A stretch of DNA of 64,000 bases from Portunus trituberculatus (GCF_017591435.1 NC_059268.1:12794184-12858183); one strand, 5' to 3'; counted from the stretch's first letter, positions 1-14,346 are shown. Notes: generated from the letters alone by a model not told the origin. Program-made: numbers and translations.

Positions 1-85
1 AGTAGTGGAAGAAATAGAAGAAGAACCTTTTGAAAGTAATGAAGGTGCCACGCAGAGAACAGAAAGGTTATACTGAAACCCGTAG

Positions 86-145
<60 letters not shown>

Positions 146-709
146 GCCTCACACCCCATCGCTCACCACCTCGGCAGCTCTCCATTTCGGCATCCCCTGC
201 TAATGGAGCCTTTATTGGTGGAGATGGAGGCGGGCTGAGGCGGGGCTAGGCGGTCTTAATGGAAGCTCGTGAGAGGAAACTGGTCGAGGCGCACGTAGGT
301 TTACATCAGGAAGGCGAGAGGCACAGCACAGCAAGGGAGGGAAAGGAGATATTCACTCTGCTTAATTGATGTACGGTTGACGGGCGGATAGAATTACGAG
401 AGCCTTGTTACTCTTAGTTCTCGTTGCTGTTGTTTATCCGGAAAGAGAGCGCTCATGTTATCATCCCAGTGAAAACTAACCGCTTTCCTCTCATCGTGTT
501 TGCTATACGTTGCTTACATTCCGTTTTTTTTAATGTTGTTGTTGTTGTTGCGAAAGTAAATGCTCATGTCATCATCTCAGTGTAAACAAACTTCTCTTTC
601 TTTCATCATGTTTACTATACAAAAACATTCCTGTTGCTCTCATTCCGTCCAGTGTGTTGTTATCGCGTCACTATTCCATCACCACCACCACCATTTGTCA
701 GTCAGGCAG

Positions 710-752
<43 letters not shown>

Positions 753-1087
753 AGGGGTAGTAGTGTGGGAGAGGCAGTGTACATTTTCTAAACATGGCAT
801 CTTTTCCCAGAACGGCATTAACAAACTGGGCTCATTAGACTATCCTGCTTCCTCTGTGGCAAGCGTGGGGAGCCGAGCGTCTGAGTGGTATCCTAGTGCT
901 GTAAAATTGTAAACACACATGCCCACACCACTGCCTGACTCTGAAGCCCGATTTCACAGTTCCTTGGTAATGTTCCGAACTGAAAGCCTAACCAACTGGC
1001 GTTCTCCAGACTTAGAAGAAATCTGAGCATAGGGTAAATTTTCAGAAACGCTTTACTCTCTCGTAAAACTATTCTCGAAGACCACAG

Positions 1088-1250
1088 AGATGATTAGCCG
1101 GATTTCTAAGGCTGTTTCTCATATTAACCATGCAGATGTCTCGTTCATCTGTCACTAGGGCCTTAAAAAAAACCTTAGAAACTTGTGCAGCTTCAACTAC
1201 ATCCTTTTGAATATAGCAGAGGTGTGTCACAGAAGTGTTCAGCATATAGA
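1088..1250. repeat. Dispersed repeat, copy 1
   Basis: About 160 bp starting ATTAGCCGG and containing TGTCACTAG and CCTTTTGAA. It matches 11285-11445 in the same order and orientation. The bases at about 16-60 resemble its right part (CCTTTTGAAAGTAAT). No coding potential or terminal repeat was recognised, so the class is unknown. Confidence 0.55.
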
Positions 1251-1731
1251 CTAAATAAAGTACATCTTATCTTGAAAATTCCTTCTAATTGCCTGTATCG
1301 AACTGAATAATTGGGTTTCTTTTTTTTCTCTCCTCTCTCCAGTTTACCAGTTCTCCGGATCATCATTATCACTATTGATAACATAAAAACATAAGAAAAT
1401 AAGAGAAGCTACAAAAAGCCATCAGTCCTACACGTGGCAGTCCCTGTAATGCTAAGTAGTACCTAGAGGCTGGACACCAAAATTGCTGCTGGGTTTTTTC
1501 TCTCTTTTGTTCACTATACGAATACATGCTGCAATGTGACAGGGAAATAAGCAAATATATTAATGATGATTATGTAAAAAATGGCGATACCCGTGTTAGT
1601 GCATAATTCATAGTATCAAAAAGAAACAAAAGTGGGGATGATGCTGCTGCTGATGATGATGATAATGATGATATTGATGTATTGTTATTAATGTTATCAT
1701 TATCGTTAGAGTCATAGTTTAAAGCCAAACC

Positions 1732-1735
<4 letters not shown>

Positions 1736-1823
<88 letters not shown>

Positions 1824-1828
1824 GTTCT

Positions 1829-1868
<40 letters not shown>
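1736..1868. repeat. (CT)n-(CA)n compound microsatellite
   Basis: About 87 bp of uninterrupted CT followed after a short spacer by about 38 bp of CA. It is the source of the spurious Arg/Glu-repeat and Cys/Val-repeat ORFs here. Confidence 0.95.
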
Positions 1869-1871
<3 letters not shown>

Positions 1872-1975
1872 ACACGGGATGACAACACTTTTACCTACAA
1901 AATATTTTCTTCCATCTCGAGACCAAAATACTTAATTGCTTCTATTTCTGAAGGCTGTAGCACTTTTTATTCCCC

Positions 1976-2049
<74 letters not shown>
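1976..2049. repeat. (GT)n microsatellite
   Basis: About 74 bp of uninterrupted GT. Confidence 0.95.
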
Positions 2050-2051
<2 letters not shown>

Positions 2052-2861
2052 AAAAGCTACACGAATAGGCAACATCCACTGTCCATTTAAGGTAGTAGCG
2101 GTGTGCTAGTGCTGGTGGTGGTGGTACTGTACCCGTACAGTGATGTGTGAAACCCGTAGACTATTATTACACTGACAGAAAACTCGAACCAAGCAAATGG
2201 AATGAGTGGAGGAAGACACTGGGCATGGCAGGGAGATCTGTGACAATGGTTAATGGTACTCACTGCACTAAGGGATAATTTTTCTTCACTAATAGTATCA
2301 CTGCCCAAAGCTAAGCCACAGCCCAATGATTCCCAAGCACGATGTGAAGGAATGTGTGACAGTCCTCGTCAAGCAAAATGTCTTTGTTTTAAGCCATACT
2401 CTCTCCTCATCACTGTCTCCTTACTGTTCTGCATGTTCTAGCGAGCCGTGACACCTCTGATTGTTCTCACGCAAATTAGCAACGTAGCACCAAGCGAAAA
2501 ATCTGCTGCGTTCATCTTTAATGGAAGTCACATGCGTTGCTGGTCGATAATTTGTTTGTGTTTGATTTTTTCTATGAATGAGAGTCACTTCACTAATCCG
2601 ACTTATATGTGTATTGTGACACTCACCCAGGACTCATAAAGGATTTTTCAAGGGAAAGAACTGCAGAATCTACTGACATACTGGTTAAAAAGTCGTCTAG
2701 TGACGTGGCAGACTTCACTTTGCAATTAGCACTCATTTCTGATTTACTCTTGGCCTAGACATGAACCTCACATTACTCAGGTGCTCCAATTGACGAGGCA
2801 GTGTTGTTATGCACAGCCTGCAGGATAACAAAGCCGAGGAAGCAAAAATATCGAGACTTAC

Positions 2862-2901
2862 CGTTCTCTTCCATGGACCTGAGAGCGAGGTAGCCGGCCA
2901 T
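2862..2901 (-). CDS. Possible first coding exon of an unidentified gene running left
   Basis: On the minus strand an ATG at 2901 in a good context (AACATGG) opens 13 codons reading MAGYLALRSMEEN. A strong donor (AACG then gtaagt, GT at 2861-2860) follows. The preceding minus-strand sequence up to about 3000 is CpG-richer than its surroundings and could be a 5' UTR. No second exon was found between 2860 and 1, so the rest would lie beyond the left edge. The peptide is too short to assign to a family. It could also be a chance ATG plus donor. Confidence 0.25.
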
Positions 2902-4242
2902 GTTAGGTTTCACTGCCGAGCTGTCAGCGTCGCCACTTGCTGGTGCTTGATGCTGGTGGTGCTGCGTCGCTGGTCGTCACACCCACTGCTCACTCACTGG
3001 TCATACAGAAAAAGACCAAAAATTAATTCATTGGTCATTTTAACTATGCGTTTTGGTAAGAACCGATAAAACATCACATTTTTTGCAATGAATCGAAATC
3101 AAATAATCTGTTAAGTTTCACATAGCAAATAATAAGATTCTTCTATTTTTCTCTCTAAAATGCAAATTTCAAACTAACGGTTTAATGAAGGTAATAATGA
3201 AATACAATATTTTCTTTGGTGCACAGCAACGGCGCATGAGTAACAAAAGAATGTCGCGGCCATTCCAACACCCTCCCCAGGTGTCCTCCATACCTGGGAC
3301 CGTCACTCCCCACTGTCCTTTCACCTCACCAATACATTATTCTTATCTTTTCAAAAACACCTACGAAGGATCTTAATCAGGCATGGTGGGTCGTGACCTT
3401 CACTGCAAAATATTTTCCCCAACAGATGTTATGCACAGACACCTTTCAGAGCCACAGATGTTTTCACAAGCACAAACTCACATACAATTAAAAAAAAAAG
3501 TCTTCCTCAAAAAGTCACCCATGACATCCATCACTCCACCCACCAATGCCCCGAGACCTACGACCCACCGCTCCGAGACGCGGGCACGGTGCTCCTTCAC
3601 CGTGTAGCGCCGCAGCCTGACTGATCCACCTCGCTCGTGCCTCACCTCCTCCCTGCCGCACACCTCGCCTCCTGCTCCTCCGCAGAGGGCCGCGCCTCTG
3701 CCTCGTAGGGCCGGATGGTGTTTACTCCTCCTTTTGCACAAAATCGAAGAGTTTCCAATGATAAATCTCAGATAATCCCTTAACCAATGCGAAGGAAAGA
3801 ATAAATTAACGTAATAATGCCAATAGCAGTGCCACGCATCAGTGCTGGTGAAGATGTACTAATCATTTTGGAATATTGCCATCGTCACGGTGCAATAACA
3901 TATAACATCCCGCTAATCTAATTATCAGGAGCCAAACTAATTAAGGGTTGAGGGTGTGGGTTCTGTCAACACACCTGATCCCCCTGCTGCCTCCCCACCC
4001 CCTCTCGTTCTTATACACACCCAGGGTCGCAGAGGAGCAGGGTGAGGGGAAGAAAGGAAATGTTACTCATACTCAAACAAACATTTCTGATAAAGGGAAG
4101 AGACCCGCGGTTATCATCCAATCTCATCGAGACGGTGAGAGGGGGAGGAGGAGGAGAGGGAAGAGGAGGAGGAGGAAATTAGAGGAAGAGAGGGGAGAAA
4201 ATCAGATAGGACAGAGCCTTGTTAGCTTTCTATTACCATCAC

Positions 4243-4243
4243 C

Positions 4244-4305
<62 letters not shown>
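4243..4305. repeat. (GA)n microsatellite
   Basis: About 63 bp of uninterrupted GA inside a wider purine-rich stretch (about 4135-4760) with many GGA and GAA steps. Confidence 0.95.
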
Positions 4306-4308
<3 letters not shown>

Positions 4309-4572
4309 GTTAACTAAACAGGAGTGGATGAAGGAGGAGAGAAGCCAGCCATGACGAGATCAAAACATGAAACCAACTAGGCGTGTTATACGAAGGGAAA
4401 GGGAGGGACAGCGAGGAACAGCGCCGGCGATGGGAGGAGGAGGAGGAGAATGGAGGAGGAGGAGGAAGAAAAGGAAGAACAAGAAAAGCAAATAGTCTAA
4501 AACTGAAAGAAATAAAAAAAAAAAGGTAGGAATCCATCACGCTGGAAAAAAATAATGAAGGTTAATGAGGCT

Positions 4573-4573
<1 letters not shown>

Positions 4574-4626
<53 letters not shown>

Positions 4627-4901
4627 TGGTAAATACATCAAAAAGTATGATGTAATGAGGAGGAGAAGGAGGAGAGTAGAAGAGAAGGAGGGGGAGGAGG
4701 AGACATACGCGATCGAAGAGGAACAGAAAGAGGAGAAGGAGAAGGAGGAGGACAGACTCACGTTGTGCACTGTTAGCTGTTGCACTGTGCACTACTTCTC
4801 GACTTGCACACGCTTCACTCAAGCCACCACCTCCACCCCCAATCCCAGACCTAACCATCTTTCTGCTGCTCTTATGCTCCTCCCGCCCTTTTAGCAGTGC
4901 A

Positions 4902-4965
<64 letters not shown>
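4574..4965. repeat. (GA)n and (CT)n pair facing each other
   Basis: (GA)n at 4574-4624 and (CT)n at 4908-4965 are reverse complements of each other about 280 bp apart. They could form a foldback. The purine-rich DNA between them (GGA/GAA) is not itself palindromic. Confidence 0.85.
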
Positions 4966-4968
<3 letters not shown>

Positions 4969-5160
4969 CCGTGACACAGCTCGTATACAACCAGTGTTCT
5001 ATACATTTCCAAACTGATCCGGAAAAAAAAATATTCGTTCTTTCTGTGTTTGTTTGATTGTCACCCCTCGCCCCCGCCCAGAGTTGTACGTACAGCGTGG
5101 CGGAGACCCGTGTTTACTTACGTGTCGTAATTGTAATATATTTGTACTAGGGCTTACTGA

Positions 5161-5168
5161 CGTGTGTG

Positions 5169-5215
<47 letters not shown>
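5161..5215. repeat. (GT)n microsatellite
   Basis: About 55 bp of GT with one interruption near the start and one near the end. Confidence 0.93.
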
Positions 5216-6041
5216 ATCGTTACGTGTCAGTCAATAATGTAACTCTAGTGTGTTTAGCCTTTTTTTTCCCCCTTCTTTTTCTAGTTTCCTGTCTTTGCAT
5301 ATCAGGTGTGCTGACTTTGTATTCTCTCCATTCTTTTATTGCAGGTTCGCTTTGGGGTTAGATCTTTACATTGTGATTATGCGCTTTGCTGAGTTTACAA
5401 GTAGAATACAAAGCGAATGATAATTAGGAGAAAGGAAAAACAAAAAAGAGAAAGAGGAGAACGAGAACTGAGTACATTGTAAACTATTCTTTCTCCCCCC
5501 ACAGGAATATGAAACGAATGGAAACGAAGGAATAGAAAGAAAAAGGTAGAAGAACAGAAAGACCAAAATAATGAGAACTGAACACTTTGTAAACCATTCA
5601 TCCTCCCCCTCACGATCACGTCACCTTCCGTGGAAAGTAGAGGATGTAGCGGAGCGGAGGTCGTGACGCCAACACCCCTCCGGAGGTCACAAGGGGTCGG
5701 GGTCGGTAAGTCACACAGAGATCACGAGGCCACGGTGCTGGGGCGGGGGCGGCTGAAAACTAAGGGAGGGGAACAAGGCGACGGTACATTGACGTGGGGG
5801 TTAATGAGCATTCAGATTCGAGGGTGTTGGTGCGGGATGTTGTTTTTTTTTTTTCTTCTTCATTAACTTAAAAAAGAGAGTAAATGGTTATCAATCACAT
5901 TTGTTAGATAACTAGAATAGACCCAAGTTATTATGTTGGAGAATTCTGAGAGAAGACTAAACTCATATATGGATTAGAATACGTACAGAACTACTGGGGT
6001 TTTAAAGCTTCTCTTACTTTTTTTTTATTTATCTCCAGTGC

Positions 6042-6042
<1 letters not shown>

Positions 6043-6090
<48 letters not shown>

Positions 6091-6286
6091 CAATAATAAT
6101 AATAATAATAATAGTAATAATGATAATGATAATAATAATACGGTTTATTCGTAATTGCAGTACATACTGAAAATGTACCTATGGGGATTGAGGGAGACTT
6201 AAGATTAGAACCTTAACTTAGCTGTTTATGGTTATTTATGGTTCGCACCATGGGAGGGATAGCATTACATGAAGATGTATATATGG

Positions 6287-6365
<79 letters not shown>
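6043..6365. repeat. Two (GT)n microsatellites with an (AAT)n patch
   Basis: (GT)n at 6043-6088, an AAT/ATA-rich patch to about 6140, and (GT)n at 6293-6365. The second run is more than 70 bp without interruption. Confidence 0.93.
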
Positions 6366-6369
<4 letters not shown>

Positions 6370-9300
6370 GTTCGTGAGGGTGTGGTCTGGGTGGTGTTTG
6401 TGTAGCAGTGGTGCCTGTTTTTTAGCGGGACGCCTTCTGAGGAGTATGTTGTAGGGACTTCTTCTGTGCCACACGTTCTAAAACACATGAACCACTGGGC
6501 TTGACTCCTCGTATTATTTAGGTTTATGTGCGCATGTAAAGATATCATGTCTAGCTCTTACTTTGCTTAATAAAACTCTATAGATTTAGATGCTTCATGA
6601 TAGAAGTGCGGGTTATATTAAGAGTTAGTCCCCTTTATTCACTGACATCCTTAACAGCGCCATGCTTGAATGAGGACGGTGCTGTATCCAAGACGCTTCC
6701 TGCCAAATATTCGTCAAGGTGAATTAGCTCAGAACTTTATAGACAATACGAACAGCTGCCGCCAGGTGAAAGTTTATGAGCAAATCTATAGGTTAAAATG
6801 AGCAGCTAAAGTGATCTTTTTATATACTGTAGGCTCCTGTGTGGCTCATCTGCGTAGTGAAGAGACTGCCATGTTCACTGAAGTTGATGAGAAATGCTGA
6901 ACGTCCCTTTAAGAGGAACCTCATCCTCCACACAACGCAGGTGACTCACAGGTGGATGGAGAAATTCTTGAACAGGTAGTCTGCACTATGACACCTCGAT
7001 GTAACACCTCTATGGCCTAGTGCTGTAGTGATGCATTTCGTTTACTACTGAGACCACGCTGGTGTTTGTGCGATACGGGAATGAGGGCCCTTCACAGCCT
7101 CACAGTAGAGTTCAGTCTCCGGTGCGGCACTGCAGGCACGGCGACCACCTGACAACGCAACCTTTGTCGAGTCCGTAGATGCCAAAACTTTAATCTAGAA
7201 CGTTATAAAATATTATTATGATCAAGTATAACGGTAATCAAATCCGTAATTCACTCTAAGAACATAATATCCAAGCGCCTAGAGACTAATCCCAATCTAC
7301 ACAAAGCCCCAACGTGGACAATTTTAGAGAACATAATGTGAATCTGGCTCCTTTTCGCTGTGGGAGGAACGACAGTGTGTAGGATGCGAATGCGTCTCCA
7401 TGCCCACCACACCTCAACATCATATAACACCCCATGCAATAGGTATCCCTGGTGTGTCCCGGGAGTTTTGCTGTGGTCTACGGGAATCGCCCGTACGGAA
7501 GTTCACGTAGCATGCAAAATATCACGATTACCAAGCACTCAAGGTACCAGAGTGAATGTTGTTCTTACTAAAGAGGTGTCCCTTTACAGGGTGATCCAGA
7601 AGCAAAAGTTTCTTGTTGCCTCGTTTGCTTAGAAAAACTAAATATAAAGAGTCTCTGAGCTGAAAAGGGGACGTCCCCTTTTCGAGTCGCATCGAACAGA
7701 CTAGCTCTACTAGAATTTCACCAAAATTTTGTGCTACAGCAGCTTATCTAATTTGATCTTAAGGTCCTATAGTTGCTTGAGACATGCTGTAGGTGGTCAT
7801 CTCTAAAAATAGTCGAGGAACCTTGGCTTGAGGAATCTCTCTTGCCTCGAGCTGGAGGAAGGAGACCAGCGCCGCGGCTGCATGCTCATTCCAGCTCACA
7901 CATGTGTGGTGTTCTTCACTCCTATACATGTGCCTACTCTGTAACACCAGCAAGCTTACAACGTAACGCTATGTTACGGCACTCACAGTCATAGGGCTCG
8001 TGTTCATTGCCATGTTACCGTGCATTGGAAAAGGCTGATTTGCCAGGTTGCAGGTAGCGGGATTCGGTGCGGGTCGTTGTCCTGTTGCTAAACAGATTTT
8101 TTTTTCTCTATCTCTATTTTGTAGGTTCTAAGAGCTTCATTTAGGAATCTAAAAAGAAGATGAGCAAATGTTCTTCGCTTTCTTAACTAGTGAATTGAGA
8201 CAGAAAGTAAACAAACATTATTAACAGTGCGCCACTGACCAAATGACTTTTACAGCTGAACACTGAGAAGGAACATGTAGACATGGGTTGATATGACTGG
8301 CTGGCGTCTCTTATCGCAGGAGTTTTACAAAATCAAACAGAAACTCATTATATTCAGTATGACCCACACAGTAACATGTTGCGTCACGCCGCCAATATGG
8401 TACAAGCTGTTTCTCAGACTGAAGTCGAGTTCAGGGTGCCAAGCAGGAGTCAGTATGACAGTATCTAATGGTAGAGATGATAAGACCCACCTGACCTGCT
8501 TGCGTGACCGGCGGGTGGGGGGAGCTGCTGGAGGGGGTGCGCAGAGCAAGCGTGACACAAGATAAATGGGTGAAGATATAAGACCTATGAATAACAAGGA
8601 TGTCATGTGACTTTATTGTACATGTGTTCTGTGTTGTCCTGATGCAGTTCACTCACCTCTCTCCATGATTAGGCCTCTGATATCATATGTATATGCAATG
8701 CTATCCCAAGACACTGGTTTCGCTAACAACTAATATCTCAGTATCAAGATAACAGCATAGCCTTCATTTATTATGATGCTGAATGCCATTACTAAAACGC
8801 CTTAATAATATCTAAACTCAGTCAGGATGCTCTTCAAATCAAAAGTGACTAGAAACAACCCAGCGTGAGGCCTGCGTCCCGCCCCACCCCGCCCTGCACA
8901 CACCAACACCACCTCTGACGTACAGTTGACTCCATAGAAAGTACATGGATAAATTCAATTTAAAGGACTTTATTTATAAACAGTCACACCACCATGGGAC
9001 TATATCCATAACGATAAGCTCCACGAAAAACACGGGAGGAGGAAGACTTAATGAAAGAGCAACAATGGCGCACCCGTGGACATGTTCAACAAAGCAACAA
9101 TCTTCTAATGTGGCGAAATAATAGATGCGTTCATTTCATATTTACTAGATAACAACAGAAGACGACATCCTACACATACACGTATACCCGTGTAGCAAGT
9201 AAAAGATATCGTAGTTACACCTATACTTGTACTCATTTTCTTGTAGCATGAGAGGTACAACTATTTCATTTAATTTGCCACCTCGACGTCAACTTCCATA

Positions 9301-10345
9301 GTGTGTATTTTAGTAGGTACACTTCTCCACTCCATGATGCGAGGCTTAACAGAGACTTTTCCCTCCCAACACAAGCCCCACCATGAGGGAGGTTGATGGT
9401 GGAGGCGTCATCAGTTCTCAGACCAATAAAACTTATAAACTCGGTCTCCACACATGCGGGTGGCCGTCCCTCCTATAAAGGAAGGGTAAGGAAGAGGGCG
9501 TTGCCTAGGATGAGAAAGGAAGTAATGGCATAGCAGTATAAGAAATGTACATATATAGAAGGGCGTATCCTTGATTCTGAACTATTATATAAAAAAAGAC
9601 ATGTTATTGATACGAACAGTATAGTTGTTGAAGCCATTCATAATAACAATACGATTATCACACCACTCGACATCATGAGAGCTGGGAGAGAAGCAGCCCT
9701 GTCGACGGAGTTTGTTCATGGTGGGGCTCACCATTCTACATGCAGGAAGCGGCACAAACAGGACTTCCCTTCTGCCAATGAAACTTTCCTTGTTTGTAAT
9801 ACTCCCACATACAGTAAATAGCTACGTCCTCGAAACTGATCTTATTAAGTACATACACGTATGAATAATATAAATAATGTGAAAGCTACATCTATAAACA
9901 ATTTATCTTCTGTAATGGGTAAGCGCTGAGACCATTGAAATAAGAAATACTTTAGTAACAAAAGGAAAAATAGCCTCTTAGCGTTAAAGCAAACAGTTAT
10001 GAGGAGCGTGAGCCATAGCCAAGAAATGAGATACCCTGCCAAGCATAGGAGGGTCATCCGGGCACGGGAGAGAGGATGAGAGCTTCCCCAGGCCACCAGC
10101 TGAGTCAGGCTGGGGAGATTGTAAAGCACCGCACCACACTCTTTAAGAAGCCGAAGCTCAAAGGTTGAGATGAAAATAGATGAGAATTAGAAGGAAAAGG
10201 AACGGAAAAGAGGTAGAAATGAAGAGCAAGAAACAAAAAAAAAAAACGTATTGGAGCATTGGAAATAATGAAAATGAGGATAAAAAACTGAGAAAACGGA
10301 AAGAAAAATTATGGGAAGACAATGAAGATAAGTAAAGAAGAGAAT

Positions 10346-10346
<1 letters not shown>

Positions 10347-10402
<56 letters not shown>
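10347..10402. repeat. (CTA)n microsatellite
   Basis: About 18 CTA triplets in a row, giving the poly-Val ORF on the minus strand. Confidence 0.95.
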
Positions 10403-10406
<4 letters not shown>

Positions 10407-10835
10407 GCTATACTACTATAACATGAAAAGAGGAAGAGAAAGCGTTCAGAAATTATTCCCTTTTGCATATTCATGAGAGATGCTTCTGTGAGACCGCCCA
10501 GCTCAGTATAGCCACATCATGTAAACAAAGCCAGCGATGCGTTCTTGTGGAATTAATGGACTACACTTTCAAACCAAACCTTACGGCGTCTTATCTTTCT
10601 TTTTACAACAGAACGTGTACTTAATAGGTGCTATGAAGGTTTTGCAGAGTGTTTCCATGATTCTAGTGATCGCTTAACAAGGAATATATGTTAGCAATGG
10701 TTAAAACATCATGAAAACTTTATTATTCATCTTTATAGCCTCTCATAGTAGTTGTTTTGAAAGTCGTAAGCGTTGTATGCTTATTTATATGTCCCTCTGT
10801 TTGCATACTATATGAAAAGCATTACTAATATCAGT

Positions 10836-10837
<2 letters not shown>

Positions 10838-10907
<70 letters not shown>

Positions 10908-11106
10908 CGTTCAGATTTCCTCACCAGCTTTAAATGTGAGTAAAAAAAAAAAAATCATTTCAGTAGAGAAATATTTCAGGCTCTCCGTCATCAGTACGCA
11001 TCTATTACCAAGACAGCAGCAGCAGCAGCAACAGCAGTAGGAGGAGGGGGAAGAGGAGGAGGAGAAATTTTAATCTTAAGAGTGATTAACTGAAGATGAG
11101 TGACTT

Positions 11107-11178
<72 letters not shown>
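10838..11178. repeat. (CT)n and (GA)n runs in inverted relation
   Basis: (CT)n at 10838-10903 and (GA)n at 11109-11178, each over 60 bp and reverse complementary. About 205 bp lies between them, including a CAG-rich patch near 11015-11035. Confidence 0.9.
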
Positions 11179-11284
11179 ATTATCAGGAGCAGAATAAAGG
11201 AGTGGCTGAGGGATGGACTTTCTCAAAACCATATTCTAATATACTTGACTCTCTCACCATCACGACTATTTTCAAACACCACGA

Positions 11285-11445
11285 ATAAGATTAGCCGGTT
11301 TCTTAAGAGTGTTTTTCCAATTAATAGTTGAAAAATGATCATAATTTGTCACTAGAACCTTAAAAACACTCTTGGGAAACCGTGAAACTTCGACTAGAGC
11401 CTTTTGAAAGTAATCGGGGTACTGCATAGAAGTGTTTCAAAATAT
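11285..11445. repeat. Dispersed repeat, copy 2
   Basis: This matches 1088-1250 with shared blocks ATTAGCCGG, TTGTCACTAG, CCTTAAAAA, CCTTTTGAA and AGAAGTGTT in the same order. It is the best-preserved copy of this unclassified repeat in the window. Confidence 0.55.
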
Positions 11446-11863
11446 AATTATGACACCACAACAGAGACCACCGCCAGTGCTTGCGTGAATACTGCCAGGC
11501 TGGAGCGGAGAGAGGTGGTGAAGAAAAGTGCTCGGAGGGAAAGATCCACGAGCGAAGGGCAGTAAAGGAGGAAAGGGGCCGAGATGGATGAGGCTGAGAG
11601 GAAAGGGAGGAGAAAAGAAGGGGAAAGAGTGCTATATATTCCCTAGTGACCCTCTTCATCTCGCCAGGGGCTTGATTAAGATGAAATAGGAAGAGGAAGG
11701 AGAAGAAAATGGAAGACGAGGCTCAAGATAGAGGAAGGAGGGGAAAATAATAATACTATTATAAAACTGTTCTCTTGAGTTGAAATGCAGTGGTGATAGT
11801 GAAAGTACTAATGATCATTCTATTGGTTGAATTGTGATTGACTTCGATTAGCTATGACGCATA

Positions 11864-11865
<2 letters not shown>

Positions 11866-11929
<64 letters not shown>

Positions 11930-12021
11930 TTATGATGGAAGGCAGAAGTGACGTTGATTGAGGGAGAGGGAGATTAAGTAACGTGAAACCATTAAAATAC
12001 CCTGCCAACTCACCTAGCTTC

Positions 12022-12093
<72 letters not shown>

Positions 12094-12148
12094 ACAAACT
12101 TATTAGCATATGCCGTGCGTAAAAAAGATATATGACGCTCGAAAGATT

Positions 12149-12184
<36 letters not shown>
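11866..12184. repeat. Cluster of (CT)n, (CT)n and (GA)n
   Basis: Three long runs (11866-11926, 12025-12091, 12151-12184) within 320 bp. The last is inverted relative to the first two. Confidence 0.93.
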
Positions 12185-12187
<3 letters not shown>

Positions 12188-12700
12188 CTACCCCGGGCGT
12201 CATTTCAGTTAACAGGGTTCCTCATATCTGTCGTCTGGCTGAGGGCGGCAGGGGAAGGATGTGCCACAGTTGGGCCGTCTATAAGAGCCTCACCGTTTCA
12301 CCTCGAAGGGTCAGGAAGGAGAGGGAAGGGAGGGGAAGGCAGGAAATACGAGGGTGTCTTCCGGTGTTGTCATACGTCGCCCATTCCACCTGCACCCAGC
12401 TGGCGCAACATTCCCTCTCGCATCCACTCTAAGCAGAGGTTGTTTTTCCTCTCTTTTTCTGTGTTTTTTTTTTTTTTTTTTTTGTACCTTCCCTCCATAC
12501 TTTATTATGAGGTTATATTTTTATACTCGTTGTTTTAGTTCGAGATTAGTCCAGCAATTTCTCTTCGTAAACTTATGTCCTTATGTCCAGTGGGGATCGG
12601 TTAGTGAAGTAGTGGTTTTTGGATATACTGCACCGTCGTGTGACTCAAACAACACGTCTATCGAAATGCATTAAGGGGCAGGCAGGTGTGGCTATGTGTA

Positions 12701-12701
<1 letters not shown>

Positions 12702-12751
<50 letters not shown>
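12702..12751. repeat. (AC)n microsatellite
   Basis: About 50 bp of uninterrupted AC. Confidence 0.93.
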
Positions 12752-12752
<1 letters not shown>

Positions 12753-13850
12753 GGGCAAGCTCATCTACACCCCTTTCCCGTGTCGCCCATTACGAGGGAC
12801 CCACCTTCGGGCAGCCCTCTAAATATTACTTATGACGGCAGGTGAGGGGTGGATGATGGGGTAGCTTTTTTCAGCGTCTCAGAAGTCGTCGTTGATGAGT
12901 TACGTGCTATTGACAGTAGCAGCTGCGGATGGCGGGGAGGCATGACGAATGTACAAGCCTGCTGAGTCTTAGAAGGGTTGAAGTTTACGCGATGTGAACA
13001 TGATTCTCATATATTCTTACCCTCGACATGAGGTACGTGGATCATTTGGATATTGTTCGGATTGCTATCGCTGTCGCCACTTACCTGTGTGCTAGTGATG
13101 AGTAGCGTACAGAGGTGTCACTGGCACATCCCATGCAGCGCATACCTGTTACACACTAGCTACTTCACGAACACGCGTTAGTAACCACAACCAGCGTTTG
13201 TGCTTCAATTCTTATTCTTATTGTTATCTTACAGCCATACATTTCTTGAATACATACAAGGTCTTGATGTAATATTTCCTCTTTTCACTTTCTCTTCTAG
13301 AATTTTCGAAGCCATGTACACTAGTGGATGACAGCAGCGTTCAAGGTTCGTAGTGGCACTGATGCAGCCCCGTAGGGAGGGAGGTAGGGCTCCGTGGTCT
13401 GGTGGCTTCCGTGAGGACTCCACCCAGCAGGATGTTGCCACGACGCCTTCACGCCACCAGCGGATTAGAGTGAAAGGAAGGACTCGATCTACCCTTCCAA
13501 TCGTATACTCAGGTGTATCTCGATTGCTTAGAATGAAAGGTTGGAATAAAAGCTGCAAATGCCAGATAACTCAAAAGACTATCGAAAAATTTCCTCTAAC
13601 TAGTAGTGGCCAGTTAGCTTACATACAATGGGAGGAATGTACGCCTTCACTAAAACACAATTACTGTGTTAATGGAGTTATTTACTCTTACATATTTTCA
13701 TTTTATACAGCATTTCATAGATACATTGATACTGTCCATAAAAAGAATATCTGGATATTTATATACCCTAAGAAATCACAAACATAATATTGTTGAGTAG
13801 GTGCATGTCCATATAATCCCTCCGCCACTTATGCATCACCATAGAAAAGG

Positions 13851-14055
<205 letters not shown>

Positions 14056-14346
14056 CACTCATATATCAAACCTGAACCAGTTAGCTTTGTAGTTCCTTTC
14101 AGACTAAGCTAATCTACATCCTTCTTGTTGAAACGAGAGGGTACTCAACTATAGAAATTCGTTAACAATTTCTAAATGCATGAAAAAAAAAAAAAGGAAA
14201 GAAAAATGTGGAGCGACAAGGATCAGCCCGTGTCACTACTGAAGAAACCGCCGCTAACTAAGGAAATAGCAAAAGATAAACGAGAAGTCTTATTGAAACA
14301 ATTTTCACTGATAACTTCATGACAAGAATGGTACAAAATAAGACCA

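Larger units (their letters stand above)
1..2861. other. Gene-free, microsatellite-rich stretch
   Basis: No convincing coding exon was found. It holds a (CT)n run at 88-142, (GT)n at 710-749, the (CT)n-(CA)n compound at 1736-1868, (GT)n at 1976-2049, and two copies of a dispersed repeat (about 16-60 and 1088-1250). The short ORFs here are low-complexity or lack splice and codon support. Confidence 0.6.

Noticed and set aside
3478..3741. GC-rich minus-strand ORF (Arg/Gly-rich) as an exon
   Set aside because: Composition explains the open frame. No homology, and no matching acceptor and donor in one frame were found.
13353..13787. Plus-strand ORF of 144 codons
   Set aside because: No recognised domain, composition changes halfway, no splice or promoter support, and an overlapping minus ORF of similar quality exists.
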